From the NCBI RefSeq assembly GCF_001571385.1, contig NZ_BCNW01000001.1, positions 1,612,001 to 1,676,000 of the forward strand: DNA of 64,000 nt, given 5' to 3'. Position 1 is the first letter of the stretch. Each line of letters starts with the position of its first letter. This document shows positions 34,691 to 42,242 of this stretch, one piece after another. This DNA is from Methanofollis ethanolicus. Lineage in GTDB: Archaea > Halobacteriota > Methanomicrobia > Methanomicrobiales > Methanofollaceae. Made by a program: the position numbers and the translations under genes. A model generated the notes under the pieces. It was not told where the DNA came from. It worked only from the letters and a program-made list of their open reading frames with translations, and did no database searches.

Positions 34691-35214
34691 GGAAAGTGTG
34701 TATCCTCAGACTCGGTCACCGGCCTGAACGCGACCTGCGGGTGACCACCCATGTCGGCCTCACGGCCCGCGCCCTCGGCGCGGACGGAATGTACCTTGCG
34801 GCCGAAGACCACGGGATCGTCGACTCTATCGAGGACGTGGTCGAGCGCTGGGGCGGAGAATTTTTCGTTGAAAACAACGTGAAATGGCGGCAATGCATCA
34901 AGCAGTGGAAGGAGAAGGGAGGCATCGTCGCCCATCTCACAATGTACGGCCTTGAGGTCGGGGAGGTCGTCGACGAGGTGCGGGAGCGCCCCGAAGACCT
35001 GCTCATCATCGTCGGCGCGGAGAAAGTGCCGGGCGACGTTTACGGCATGGTCGATTACAACGTATCCGTGACCAACCAGCCCCACTCCGAGATATCGAGC
35101 CTTGCCATCTTCCTCGACCGCCTCTTCCAGGGCCAGGAGATGGACCACAAGTTCGAGGGCGCGAAGATCCGCGTCGAGCCCTGCAAGGTAGGAAAACGGG
35201 TGGTCGAGCTTTGA
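34687..35214 (+). CDS. trm56: tRNA (cytidine-56-2'-O)-methyltransferase
   Basis: 175 residues with the aTrm56 SPOUT signature: [30 protein letters not shown] at the start and [31 protein letters not shown] at the knot that binds S-adenosylmethionine. It methylates C56 in the T-loop of archaeal tRNAs. It overlaps both neighbours by 4 bp. Confidence 0.93.
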
Positions 35215-36284
35215 GACGTGTCCTTGTCGCGGGATTCGCGACCAGGCACGTGGTCCAGTCGGCGCGGCGGGCAGGTTTCGAGGTCTATGCCGTCGACCAC
35301 TTCTGCGACCAGGACCTCTGCTGGAATGCCAGTAAGCACCTCAGGTTCGACGAACTCGAGGACCTTCCCGATACGATCGCCACGATCGCCGACGGTCACA
35401 CCATCGACTACTTTGTCGCCACCTCAGGGGCCGAGGACCTCGCCGTCCCCCTCCCCCATGCAGGGACGCCTGCCGACGTCTCGGCGCGTTTCCTGGACAA
35501 ACTCGAGATCCAGATGTTCTTCGAGGACGCTCGCATCCCGACGCCGCACCTCTCAGACGGTCGCTTCCCGGCCATGGTCAAGCCGCGGCACGGTGCCGGA
35601 GGCTGGCGGAACCGGGTCGTCGGGTCTCCTGAAGACCTCAGGGCATGGAAAAAAGAATGGCCCGATGTCCCGGCGATCACCCAGGAACTCGTCTCCGGCA
35701 TACCCGCGAGCGTCTCCTGCATCGCCGACGGGACGCGGGCCGTCGCCATCGCCGTCAACGAGCAGATTCTCCGCGGCGGAGAGGGCGACCGTGCGTACGG
35801 CTTTTCCGGCTCGATCACGCCGTTCGATCACCCCCTTGCCGCGAAGATGGCAGCGATTGCAGAGGAGGCCGTAGGCAGGAGCGGGTGCGTCGGGTCGGTC
35901 GGCGTCGATTTTGTCGTCGACGACAATGATACGTGGGCGATCGAGATCAACCCCCGCTTCCAGGGCACCCTCGACACCGTCGAGATCGCCACCGGCCAGA
36001 GCATCTTCAAGAAACACATCGACGCCTGTCAGGGCACCCTTCCTCCGCATGGCCTGAAGTCCGGGACGGTTGCGGCGCGGGCAATCCTCTTTGCCGACCG
36101 CGACCTCACCCTCACACGGGACCTTGGCGACTGTGCCGACTGTTGCGCCGACATCCCCTGGCCAGGGACCGAGATCGAGGAGGGAGGCGCGGTGGTGAGC
36201 ATCTACGGATGGGGTCCTGACCGCACCGCCGCCCTTGACATGCTGGATAGAAATATAACACGCGTCCGTCAATATATTCCCTGA
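35211..36284 (+). CDS. ATP-grasp family ligase
   Basis: 357 residues from a TTG that overlaps the trm56 stop (TTGA). The N-terminus [29 protein letters not shown] is a PreATP-grasp Rossmann fold. The ATP-grasp core shows [16 protein letters not shown], the [17 protein letters not shown] strand and the metal-binding [15 protein letters not shown]. Related archaeal proteins are annotated as predicted ATP-dependent carboligases; the substrate is not known. Its stop overlaps the tfe start (TGATG). Confidence 0.8.
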   Translation: MRRVLVAGFATRHVVQSARRAGFEVYAVDHFCDQDLCWNASKHLRFDELEDLPDTIATIADGHTIDYFVATSGAEDLAVPLPHAGTPADVSARFLDKLEIQMFFEDARIPTPHLSDGRFPAMVKPRHGAGGWRNRVVGSPEDLRAWKKEWPDVPAITQELVSGIPASVSCIADGTRAVAIAVNEQILRGGEGDRAYGFSGSITPFDHPLAAKMAAIAEEAVGRSGCVGSVGVDFVVDDNDTWAIEINPRFQGTLDTVEIATGQSIFKKHIDACQGTLPPHGLKSGTVAARAILFADRDLTLTRDLGDCADCCADIPWPGTEIEEGGAVVSIYGWGPDRTAALDMLDRNITRVRQYIP

Positions 36285-36817
36285 TGGTTGGCATAGACGA
36301 GATGCTGGCAGATCCGGCAATCAGGGCATATCTCCTCCGCCATATCGGGAACGAGGGCCTCGATCTCCTCGAGAGGTTCCCGCCCGCAGGCGAATACTCA
36401 GACGAGGAACTTGCCGAGAAGACCGGCATCAATCTCAATACGGTACGGCACACCCTCTATACGCTCTACGAGAGGCGTCTTGCCGAGTACAGGCGGATCA
36501 AGGACCCGGAGTCGGGCTGGCTCACGTATCTGTGGACACTCAGGACCGACATGGTCTATCCGGTGATCAGGGAGGAACTTGAACGTGTCCTGGAGATCCT
36601 GACAAAAAGATCGAAGTACGAGGAGGAAAACGACTTTTTCATCTGCGAGGAGTGCGGGATCTTCACCTTCAACGATGTCTCCGACTCAAACTTTACCTGT
36701 CCCAACTGCAGTGCCCCGGTGAAGCATTTCGACAATGAGATGCTCCTTGGCGCCCTGAAACGGCGGGTCGCGGCGATCCATGCAACTCTTGGAACAACTG
36801 GAAGCGCATCTGAGTGA
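36284..36817 (+). CDS. tfe: Transcription factor E, alpha subunit
   Basis: 177 residues. The extended winged helix (GEYSDEELAEKTGINLNTVRHTLYTLYERRLAEY) is followed by a zinc ribbon with CEECG and CPNCS ligands (about 127-150). TFE helps TBP and TFB open promoter DNA and stays with RNA polymerase in elongation. The overlap with both neighbours indicates one operon. Confidence 0.93.
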   Translation: MVGIDEMLADPAIRAYLLRHIGNEGLDLLERFPPAGEYSDEELAEKTGINLNTVRHTLYTLYERRLAEYRRIKDPESGWLTYLWTLRTDMVYPVIREELERVLEILTKRSKYEEENDFFICEECGIFTFNDVSDSNFTCPNCSAPVKHFDNEMLLGALKRRVAAIHATLGTTGSASE

Positions 36818-37277
36818 TGCCGGGTGCGATCCCGGCGTCATCGCCCATTGCCGCACCGTTAACGCTGTCGCTGCAGGATATGCCCGGTCTCCCGTCATCG
36901 ACAGGAAACTGCTGACAGCCGGGGCCATGCTCCACGATCTCGGGCGTTCAGAGACCCACTCTCTCCATCATGCCGAGGTCGGTGCCGACCTCGCCCGGCA
37001 GACAGGGTGTCCCGATGAGGTCGTCAGGATCGTCCAGAGGCATATCGGCGCGGGACTGACCGTCGAGGAATGCTCTCTCCTCGGGCTCATTCCCCGTGAC
37101 TCGGTGCCGCAAAGACTGGAGGAACGGATTGTCGCCCATGCCGACAACCTTGTCAAAGGGACGCGGGTGATCACGCCTGAGGAGCGGATGGACCGATCTG
37201 TTACCCTCGGCCGAAAATTTATGGTGCGGGCCTTCAGGCTCGGCCTCGATCTCGAACCCCTCCGTCACCTCAGATGA
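36780..37277 (+). CDS. HD-domain protein, TIGR00295 family
   Basis: 165 residues. The HD metal-binding residues are HCRTVNAVA, GAMLHDLGRSETHSLHHAEVGA, IVQRHIGAGL and HADNLVKGTRV, matching the HD hydrolase of the TIGR00295 type that is widespread in archaea. The start lies 38 bp inside tfe. Substrate unknown, possibly a nucleotide. Its end overlaps the convergent ACT-domain gene by 8 bp. Confidence 0.87.
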   Translation: MQLLEQLEAHLSDAGCDPGVIAHCRTVNAVAAGYARSPVIDRKLLTAGAMLHDLGRSETHSLHHAEVGADLARQTGCPDEVVRIVQRHIGAGLTVEECSLLGLIPRDSVPQRLEERIVAHADNLVKGTRVITPEERMDRSVTLGRKFMVRAFRLGLDLEPLRHLR

Positions 37278-37770
37278 TCAACTGTTGAACATGAGGGAGG
37301 GCCCGCAGTTTTTCGATCACGCCGACAGGCAGGGGTTCGTCGAGGACGACGACAAGTTTCGGGGACTCGGAGAAGTACGGGTCGTTCACGAAGATCTGCC
37401 TGATTGTCAGGTCGTGCGCGGCAAGGACGCCGACCACCGCACCGACAATCCCCTTCTCATGGGCGTCTCTCGGGAGGATGGTGATGACGGTGAGTTTCAG
37501 GAACCCGGCCACCCGGGAGAGGTCGGGAGTTGCTCTCATCAGTGAAAATATCTCTGCTGCCGGCCCCATCGTCAGGATACGGCGGGCCGTGGCATCGACG
37601 ACCCGGCGGTCGATCCCGATCTCCCGTGCGATATGCGTGGCCGGTATCTCGATACCATTGCAGGTGATGCGCCCCTCAGAGGAGACGCCAAAGCCGTTCT
37701 CGAGGAGAAACCTGACGACCCGGGCCTGGGCCGGGGAATCGGCAAATTCCTGCATGATTTTTGCCCACAT
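37270..37770 (-). CDS. ACT-domain regulator of amino acid metabolism (COG2150-like)
   Basis: 166 residues from MWAKIMQEFADSPAQARVVRFLLENGFGV. The first 70 residues form a helix-turn-helix (HIAREIGIDRRVVDATARRIL). The C-terminal part is an ACT-like ligand domain (LTVITILPRDAHEKGIVGAVVGVLAAHDLTI). Archaeal homologues are annotated as predicted regulators of amino acid metabolism. Two further in-frame ATG codons lie close by, and the start is chosen by recall of homologues. Confidence 0.8.
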   Translation of the reverse strand: MWAKIMQEFADSPAQARVVRFLLENGFGVSSEGRITCNGIEIPATHIAREIGIDRRVVDATARRILTMGPAAEIFSLMRATPDLSRVAGFLKLTVITILPRDAHEKGIVGAVVGVLAAHDLTIRQIFVNDPYFSESPKLVVVLDEPLPVGVIEKLRALPHVQQLII

Positions 37771-37951
37771 AACCAGCATTATCATCGGCGCTGCGGGATA
37801 ATGATTCTTGGGGTCGGCACCATTGCGCTCACCGGGCCGGATACCCCGCCATTCCGCGATTTTCCGGGGAGGTACTCTGTAGGAGAGGTTTGCGTGCCCG
37901 GGTTGAGCGATAGATTAAAAAATGTGAAGATCCTTCTCTATAGGGTAACAG

Positions 37952-38036
37952 GCGAGGGTTGCCAAGCCAGGTCAAAGGCGCAAGGTTGAGGGCCTTGTCA
38001 CGTAGGTGTTCGAGGGTTCGAATCCCTTCCCTCGCA
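37952..38036 (+). tRNA. tRNA-Leu (anticodon GAG)
   Basis: GCGAGGG at 37952-37958 pairs with CCCTCGC at 38029-38035, followed by discriminator A. The anticodon arm is CAAGG-TTGAGGG-CCTTG, giving anticodon GAG. A long variable arm and the T-loop GTTCGAATC confirm a class II leucine tRNA. The 3' CCA is not encoded. A TATA-like gattaaaaaat lies about 35 bp upstream, and attttctttta follows as a terminator. Confidence 0.95.
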
Positions 38037-38220
38037 TTTTCTTTTATGATATCTGTTCTCTCTGCTTTTGTTGCAAGAACTCTTCTGTCAGATCTGTCTT
38101 TGAACGGACAGTGTTCCAGCAGGGTCAGGCGTTTTCCCTGGCGCACCGTGCATGAACTCCCTCCCGCCTCAACAGGTATAAGACACAGCCGGACCAACAT
38201 GAACAGTCATATCTGGTCAT

Positions 38221-39324
38221 ATGTCTTTCTCTGAGCGCCTTCCTGTCATCTATGCCCTGGCTGCCGCCGCACTCTTCGGGATCACGGCACCCTTCTCCAA
38301 ACTTCTTCTCGGCGGTGTCGGGCCGGTCACCATGGCGTCACTCCTCTTTCTCGGGAGCGGAACCGGCCTTCTGATCTATCTCATGGCAGGATCCCTTTCA
38401 GGCAACGGAAGAGACGGTGTCGAGGCGTCGCTCAGCCGTTCAGACCTCCCCTGGCTTGTCGGCGTGGTCGTTTCGGGCGGCGTCCTTGCGCCTATTGTGC
38501 TGATGGTGAGCCTCGCCCACACGCCGGCGGCCACCGCCGCTCTCCTCCTCAACTTCGAGGCCGTGGCCACGGCCATCATTGCGGTCATGTGGTACCGGGA
38601 ACCGATCGGCCGCCGGATGGGGGCTGCGCTCTGCCTGATCACCTTCTCCTGTATCATCCTCTCATGGAACCCCGATCAGGCCTTCGGCTTCTCTATTGCC
38701 GCCCTCGGCATCCTCCTCACCTGCACCTTCTGGGGTCTTGACAACAACTTCAGTAAGATGATCTCGGCGAAAGACCCCATACCCATTGTGATGATCAAGG
38801 GCCTCGGCGCCGGTACGGTCACCTTCTTCATTGCCCGGGCCCTCGGCGAGGCCATCCCGTCACCTGAGACCTGCTGCGCCGCCATGATCATCGGTTTCCT
38901 CGGGTACGGCGGCCTGATGAGTGTCTTCTTCTTGATGGCACTGAGGGGGATAGGTTCAGCCAGGACAGGTGCGCTCGTCTCGACCTCGCCCTTCTTCGGT
39001 GTCCTGGTCTCTTTCTTTCTCTTCACGGACGACCCGGGCGTCCTCTTCTACCCGTCTCTCCTGACCATGGGCCTCGGCGCCTATCTCCTCATCACAGAGC
39101 GGCATTCTCACTCCCACCACCACGAGGCGATGGTGCACGAACACCGTCACAGGCACGACGACCTCCACCACGACCACGAGCACCCGGCAGGCACGCCTGC
39201 CATCGACCGGCACGGGTACCACTCCCATCCCCATGCCCACCACGACCTCTGGCATGACCACCCGCACAGCCCTGACACCCATCACCAGCACCGCCATGAC
39301 GGCGCCGGCAGCGCAAAGTACTGA
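38221..39324 (+). CDS. DMT/EamA-family transporter with His-rich C-terminal tail
   Basis: 367 residues. Ten hydrophobic segments fill residues 8-295 in the two-fold EamA arrangement. The last 75 residues are extremely rich in His, with Asp, as in HSHSHHHEAMVHEHRHRHDD. Such tails bind Ni2+, Co2+ or Zn2+ in metal transporters and CDF exporters, so this protein may move or sense a divalent metal rather than an amino acid or metabolite (inference). A TATA-like ggtataagac lies about 45 bp before the ATG. Confidence 0.85.
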   Translation: MSFSERLPVIYALAAAALFGITAPFSKLLLGGVGPVTMASLLFLGSGTGLLIYLMAGSLSGNGRDGVEASLSRSDLPWLVGVVVSGGVLAPIVLMVSLAHTPAATAALLLNFEAVATAIIAVMWYREPIGRRMGAALCLITFSCIILSWNPDQAFGFSIAALGILLTCTFWGLDNNFSKMISAKDPIPIVMIKGLGAGTVTFFIARALGEAIPSPETCCAAMIIGFLGYGGLMSVFFLMALRGIGSARTGALVSTSPFFGVLVSFFLFTDDPGVLFYPSLLTMGLGAYLLITERHSHSHHHEAMVHEHRHRHDDLHHDHEHPAGTPAIDRHGYHSHPHAHHDLWHDHPHSPDTHHQHRHDGAGSAKY

Positions 39325-39442
39325 TGTGCCCCTGAGTTTCCCGGCAGTGCGCGTGCAGGCGCTGCCGGACAAAACAGGGAGGTCTTCGGGGCGCCGTCTC
39401 GGTCTGGTCCGACCGCCCCGAAAAAGACGATATTTTGGCTTT
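39325..39442. other. Short spacer after the DMT transporter
   Basis: GC-rich non-coding sequence between the transporter stop and the first family A element. It contains aaaaagacgatattttgg just before the element. No gene seen. Confidence 0.4.
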
Positions 39443-39836
39443 GAGGTCATCCCAAAACTGATCCGAACCTTCATTCACGCCGATGAAAGGACTCACATTC
39501 GGTTCTGAAAAATCCAGTTCTGGTGTCTTGTCCGGGGGGTTTCACCCCCCGCCCTCGAAGACTTCGTCTTCTCATGCTCGCTAACGCTCGCACCCCCCTC
39601 ATTGCGAGAGGGGGTGGAGGGCAATCTCCTTCATCAGGATCTCTGGTCTCTCTTCCCTGACCCTATCCTGTTTCGGGGGTCCGGGGGCGTCAGTCCCCCG
39701 GCAGAGATCTGGGGGAAGGCGGTGGTTTCGCACGATTCTTCATGAAATTCAGGAAGATATCGACCCGTTCATGATCTTTTCTCCCGAGTTCCCATGCACG
39801 GATGAAGGGAGTGAACGAGAGTTTTGGGATATGCTC
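39443..39836. mobile_element. Family A inverted-repeat element, about 394 bp
   Basis: The left end is GAGGTCATCCCAAAACTGATC and the right end, on the other strand, GAGCATATCCCAAAACTCTCG. Nearly the whole sequence is the reverse complement of the copy at 3556-3906, apart from an extra segment of about 45 bp near 39552-39597 (cgaagacttcgtcttctcatg). Flanks do not show a clean target duplication, probably because a family B element abuts the right end. Confidence 0.65.
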
Positions 39837-40087
39837 TTTGTTGAAACCCTCATACCATGTTTGATGTCTCCCCTGTGATCCCGGGGAGGGAGCACAGATC
39901 CCTCGCCTTTCCTCTCCTTTCTGCCGGGGGTTTCACCCCCGGACCCCCTATTGCGATGGGCTCGGGAAGAGTGAACAGGACATTCAGAGGGGGAGAGCAC
40001 CATATCCCCGCCAATCCTTGCGCGGGGGTTCGGGGGCAAAAGTCCCCCGGCACGGGCACACCAGAAAAGGTTTTCAACAGAGCCGAT
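39837..40087. mobile_element. Family B element abutting the family A copy
   Basis: The left end reads ctctttgttgaaaccctc and the right end aaggttttcaacagagcc, the family B inverted repeat. The interior has tgccgggggtttcacccccgg and ggcaaaagtcccccggcac hairpins and no gene. It lies directly against the family A copy, forming a composite of about 645 bp. Confidence 0.55.
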
Positions 40088-40099
40088 ATTTTAGATTAT

Positions 40100-40252
40100 T
40101 CAGAGGTCACGGATTTCAAGGTCGGCCTTCGCGACGGTCCCGAGTTTCATCGCGACGGTACGGTACAGATTGATATTCCGCACGCACTCCTTGAACTCAC
40201 CATTGTACCACTCAGAAATCGAATCCTGGTACATGAGCATCTTCGTCTTCAT
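40100..40252 (-). CDS. 50-residue small protein (candidate)
   Basis: An ATG at 40252 is preceded by GAAGGAAGGAG, a strong ribosome-binding site at close spacing, and by a TATA-like AATTATAAAGG at about 40296-40306. The product starts MKTKMLMYQDSISEWYNGEF and ends KLGTVAKADLEIRDL; it has one Cys and the composition of a folded helical mini-protein. No family recognised. The family B element ends 12 bp beyond its stop codon. Confidence 0.6.
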   Translation of the reverse strand: MKTKMLMYQDSISEWYNGEFKECVRNINLYRTVAMKLGTVAKADLEIRDL

Positions 40253-40545
40253 CTCCTTCCTTCAGTTGGAAGGTTCCCCATATATGTCTTCCTTTATAAT
40301 TTTCTGGACTTCCTCATGATTTATGATGAAAGATCCGGAAATATTTCCATTGCGGAGGTCTAATCTGTATTGTTCGTTCCCGACATTCGCCTTTCCTCCG
40401 ACAGGCGCGGGGACGCACCGTCCCGGCAGAGACGCAGGGTTCTGGACCGGGATGAGGCCCCTGAGGCCCTGTCCGTACCCCCGGCGTCCTCTTTATATAT
40501 CTGAATGGCAATACGCCGTCCATCACCACAATATGCGGAGGGGGT
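40253..40545. other. Divergent promoter region
   Basis: Between two divergent small genes. It holds the leftward TATA near 40300, an undistinguished GC-rich middle part, and the rightward TATA box tttatata at 40493-40500 with cggagggggt before the ATG at 40546. Confidence 0.5.
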
Positions 40546-40836
40546 ATGAAGCGTGTGGGCATCAGGATGGGGGTACTCTCACAGATCATCGATGACCTGA
40601 ACAGGAACGAGGAACTCAGAGAGATCTTCGGGAACCCGGCCTCTCAGAGTCTTGTGGTCATCGCGGAGTACTCGGACGGAGAACTCGATCTCAGGATCGA
40701 GGAGATGAGAGACAGACCTCTTACCGAGGCAGAAAATAGACGGTTTGTGGAGATCCTCAACAGGACAGTCACCACAAACCTCAGCAAGGATCAGTACTCC
40801 AGGGCCTCGAACTGGGTCTTACCGACCTTGCCGTAA
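40546..40836 (+). CDS. Small protein of unknown function
   Basis: 96 residues with a strong ribosome-binding site (ggaggggg). The N-terminal part is helical and charged ([21 protein letters not shown]), followed by [41 protein letters not shown]. The last 15 codons overlap the end of the convergent rubredoxin gene by 46 bp. Not recognised. Confidence 0.6.
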   Translation: MKRVGIRMGVLSQIIDDLNRNEELREIFGNPASQSLVVIAEYSDGELDLRIEEMRDRPLTEAENRRFVEILNRTVTTNLSKDQYSRASNWVLPTLP

Positions 40837-41177
40837 TACTTTGATATCTTCGGGTCCAGTCCGCAGACCGGGCAGGCATAGTCATCAGGCAGATCTTCGA
40901 ACTCCGTCCCTGCCGGAATGCCGCGGTGCGGTTCACCCCGCTTCTGGTCGTACACATACCCGCAGATCTTGCAGACATATCTCGTAGGGTTCCAGGGTTC
41001 GAAGCCCCAGGTGCCTATCGGCCCCTTTCCCGTCGCCCCGCAGACCGGACAGATATAATCCTCGGGCAGGTCTTCGAACTCCGTCCCCGCCGGTATGCCC
41101 CGGTGCGGTTCGCCCCTGAGCGGAGAATACACGTAGCCGCAGTACCTGCAGATATACCGGTTCACCTTTGCCATCAT
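40791..41177 (-). CDS. Tandem rubredoxin, two iron-binding domains
   Basis: 128 residues from ATG 41177 (an ATG also at 41174), with gggggac upstream. Two rubredoxin domains each carry the two CxxC knuckles: CRYCGYVY...CPVCG and CKICGYVY...CPVCG. The two share the sequence [18 protein letters not shown], so the gene arose by duplication. Double rubredoxins carry two Fe(Cys)4 sites and serve in electron transfer, for example to oxygen-detoxifying proteins. The longer frame to 41300 has no start signal. Confidence 0.9.
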   Translation of the reverse strand: MMAKVNRYICRYCGYVYSPLRGEPHRGIPAGTEFEDLPEDYICPVCGATGKGPIGTWGFEPWNPTRYVCKICGYVYDQKRGEPHRGIPAGTEFEDLPDDYACPVCGLDPKISKYYGKVGKTQFEALEY

Positions 41178-41412
41178 GGTCCCCCGGACTCCCATGCGTC
41201 CGGCCCGATATATATTCTTGCCCTCGACTGTCAGCGGCTGCTCTTGAGAATGGGATGCCTCTTCATGATCTCCTGTTAGGGCACATCTTGAATGTCCCAC
41301 AATCTGTCAGGTCTTCGAGGTGCGAGCCTGAGATGGGCGGGGGCTTTCGATAGAATCCCCCGGTACACTCAAAAGGAAGGCAGCAGGTGTGGTCTGCTGT
41401 GGGGGAAGGTAC
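41178..41412. other. Intergenic region, nothing recognised
   Basis: GC-rich spacer between the rubredoxin and zinc mini-protein genes, both leftward. No convincing gene or repeat; a pyrimidine-rich segment near 41400 may belong to the upstream gene's terminator. Confidence 0.35.
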
Positions 41413-41601
41413 TTACTCCTCGTATTTCCCCTTCAGACCTTCCCAGCCCGTGTAGCCGCAGTAGATGCAACCGACACCGTCACACCGGCTGCAGCGTTTT
41501 GCAGGCCGCCGCACAAGTACCCTGCCGGTGCGACCGCAGTTGGTGCAGCCGATACCGTCGCAGTGGTTGCAGACGACCTCTTCATAGATATCTTCAGCCA
41601 T
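41413..41601 (-). CDS. DnaJ-type zinc-binding mini-protein
   Basis: 62 residues from MAEDIYEEVV. It carries two copies of the DnaJ central repeat, CNHCDGIGCTNCGRTG and CSRCDGVGCIYCGYTG, with eight Cys that should bind two zinc ions. There is no J domain, so this is a free zinc-finger module. Such small proteins are found in archaea and may act as chaperone-like or RNA-binding factors; function unknown. The frame is open upstream to 41655 but the start is placed where the acidic N-terminus begins. Confidence 0.75.
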   Translation of the reverse strand: MAEDIYEEVVCNHCDGIGCTNCGRTGRVLVRRPAKRCSRCDGVGCIYCGYTGWEGLKGKYEE

Positions 41602-41687
41602 ATCACACAATTTTTCGCTGCGAAGAGGATTAATCCTTCGAAAGGGGTGATCCACAAGGATTTATCCTATCACATGCCACGCAGGGC

Positions 41688-42242
41688 ATGCACGAGTACG
41701 GCCGCCAGATGGTCCACCTCGTCTTTGGTCTGGGCATCGCATCCATCCTTCTTGTCCCTGTGCCCGGCCTTGCCGTGCTCATCTATGCGTCAGGCCTTCT
41801 TGGCGGCCTCATGCTCGTCGAGGCCGTGCTTCGCGGCTGGTACGTGCCCGGCATCGCGGAGATCATCGGCGCCCTCGAAAGAGAGGACGTCTTCCCCGGG
41901 AAAGGCACGGTCTATTTCGTTGCAAGCGCCCTCTTCTGTTCGGTGGCCTTCGCACCGCAGGTCGCCTTCATTGCCGTCCTCTCCCTCACGGTCCTCGACT
42001 CGGTCGCGACAATCGCCGGCCTCAGCTTCGGGAGGCACAAGATCATCAACGGGAAGACACTTGAAGGGTCGGGGGCAGGCTTTTTTGCACTGTTCATTGT
42101 CCTCCTGCCGATGCTGCACCCCTCTGCTGCCCTCCTTGTCGCCGGCGTCGCAGCCCTCGCCGAACTCCTCTCCCCCATCGACGACAACCTTGTCATACCG
42201 GTAGCGGTCGGCACCGCCCTGACCCTCGCCCTGCTTTCATGA
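41688..42242 (+). CDS. Polyprenol/diacylglycerol kinase-like membrane protein
   Basis: 184 residues with about six hydrophobic segments. RQMVHLVFGLG at the start and FPGKGTVYFVASALFCSVAF, then DSVATIAGLSFGRHKIINGKTLEGS are the conserved motifs of the CTP-dependent dolichol/phytol kinase superfamily. In archaea it may phosphorylate a polyprenol or geranylgeraniol for lipid or glycan synthesis. It ends in a 6-bp overlap with the convergent REC-PAS kinase gene. Confidence 0.85.
   Translation: MHEYGRQMVHLVFGLGIASILLVPVPGLAVLIYASGLLGGLMLVEAVLRGWYVPGIAEIIGALEREDVFPGKGTVYFVASALFCSVAFAPQVAFIAVLSLTVLDSVATIAGLSFGRHKIINGKTLEGSGAGFFALFIVLLPMLHPSAALLVAGVAALAELLSPIDDNLVIPVAVGTALTLALLS

Noticed and set aside
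40985-41010. Possible second tRNA because of a ggttcgaagcc T-loop-like sequence
   Set aside because: It lies inside the rubredoxin coding sequence and has no acceptor or anticodon stem.
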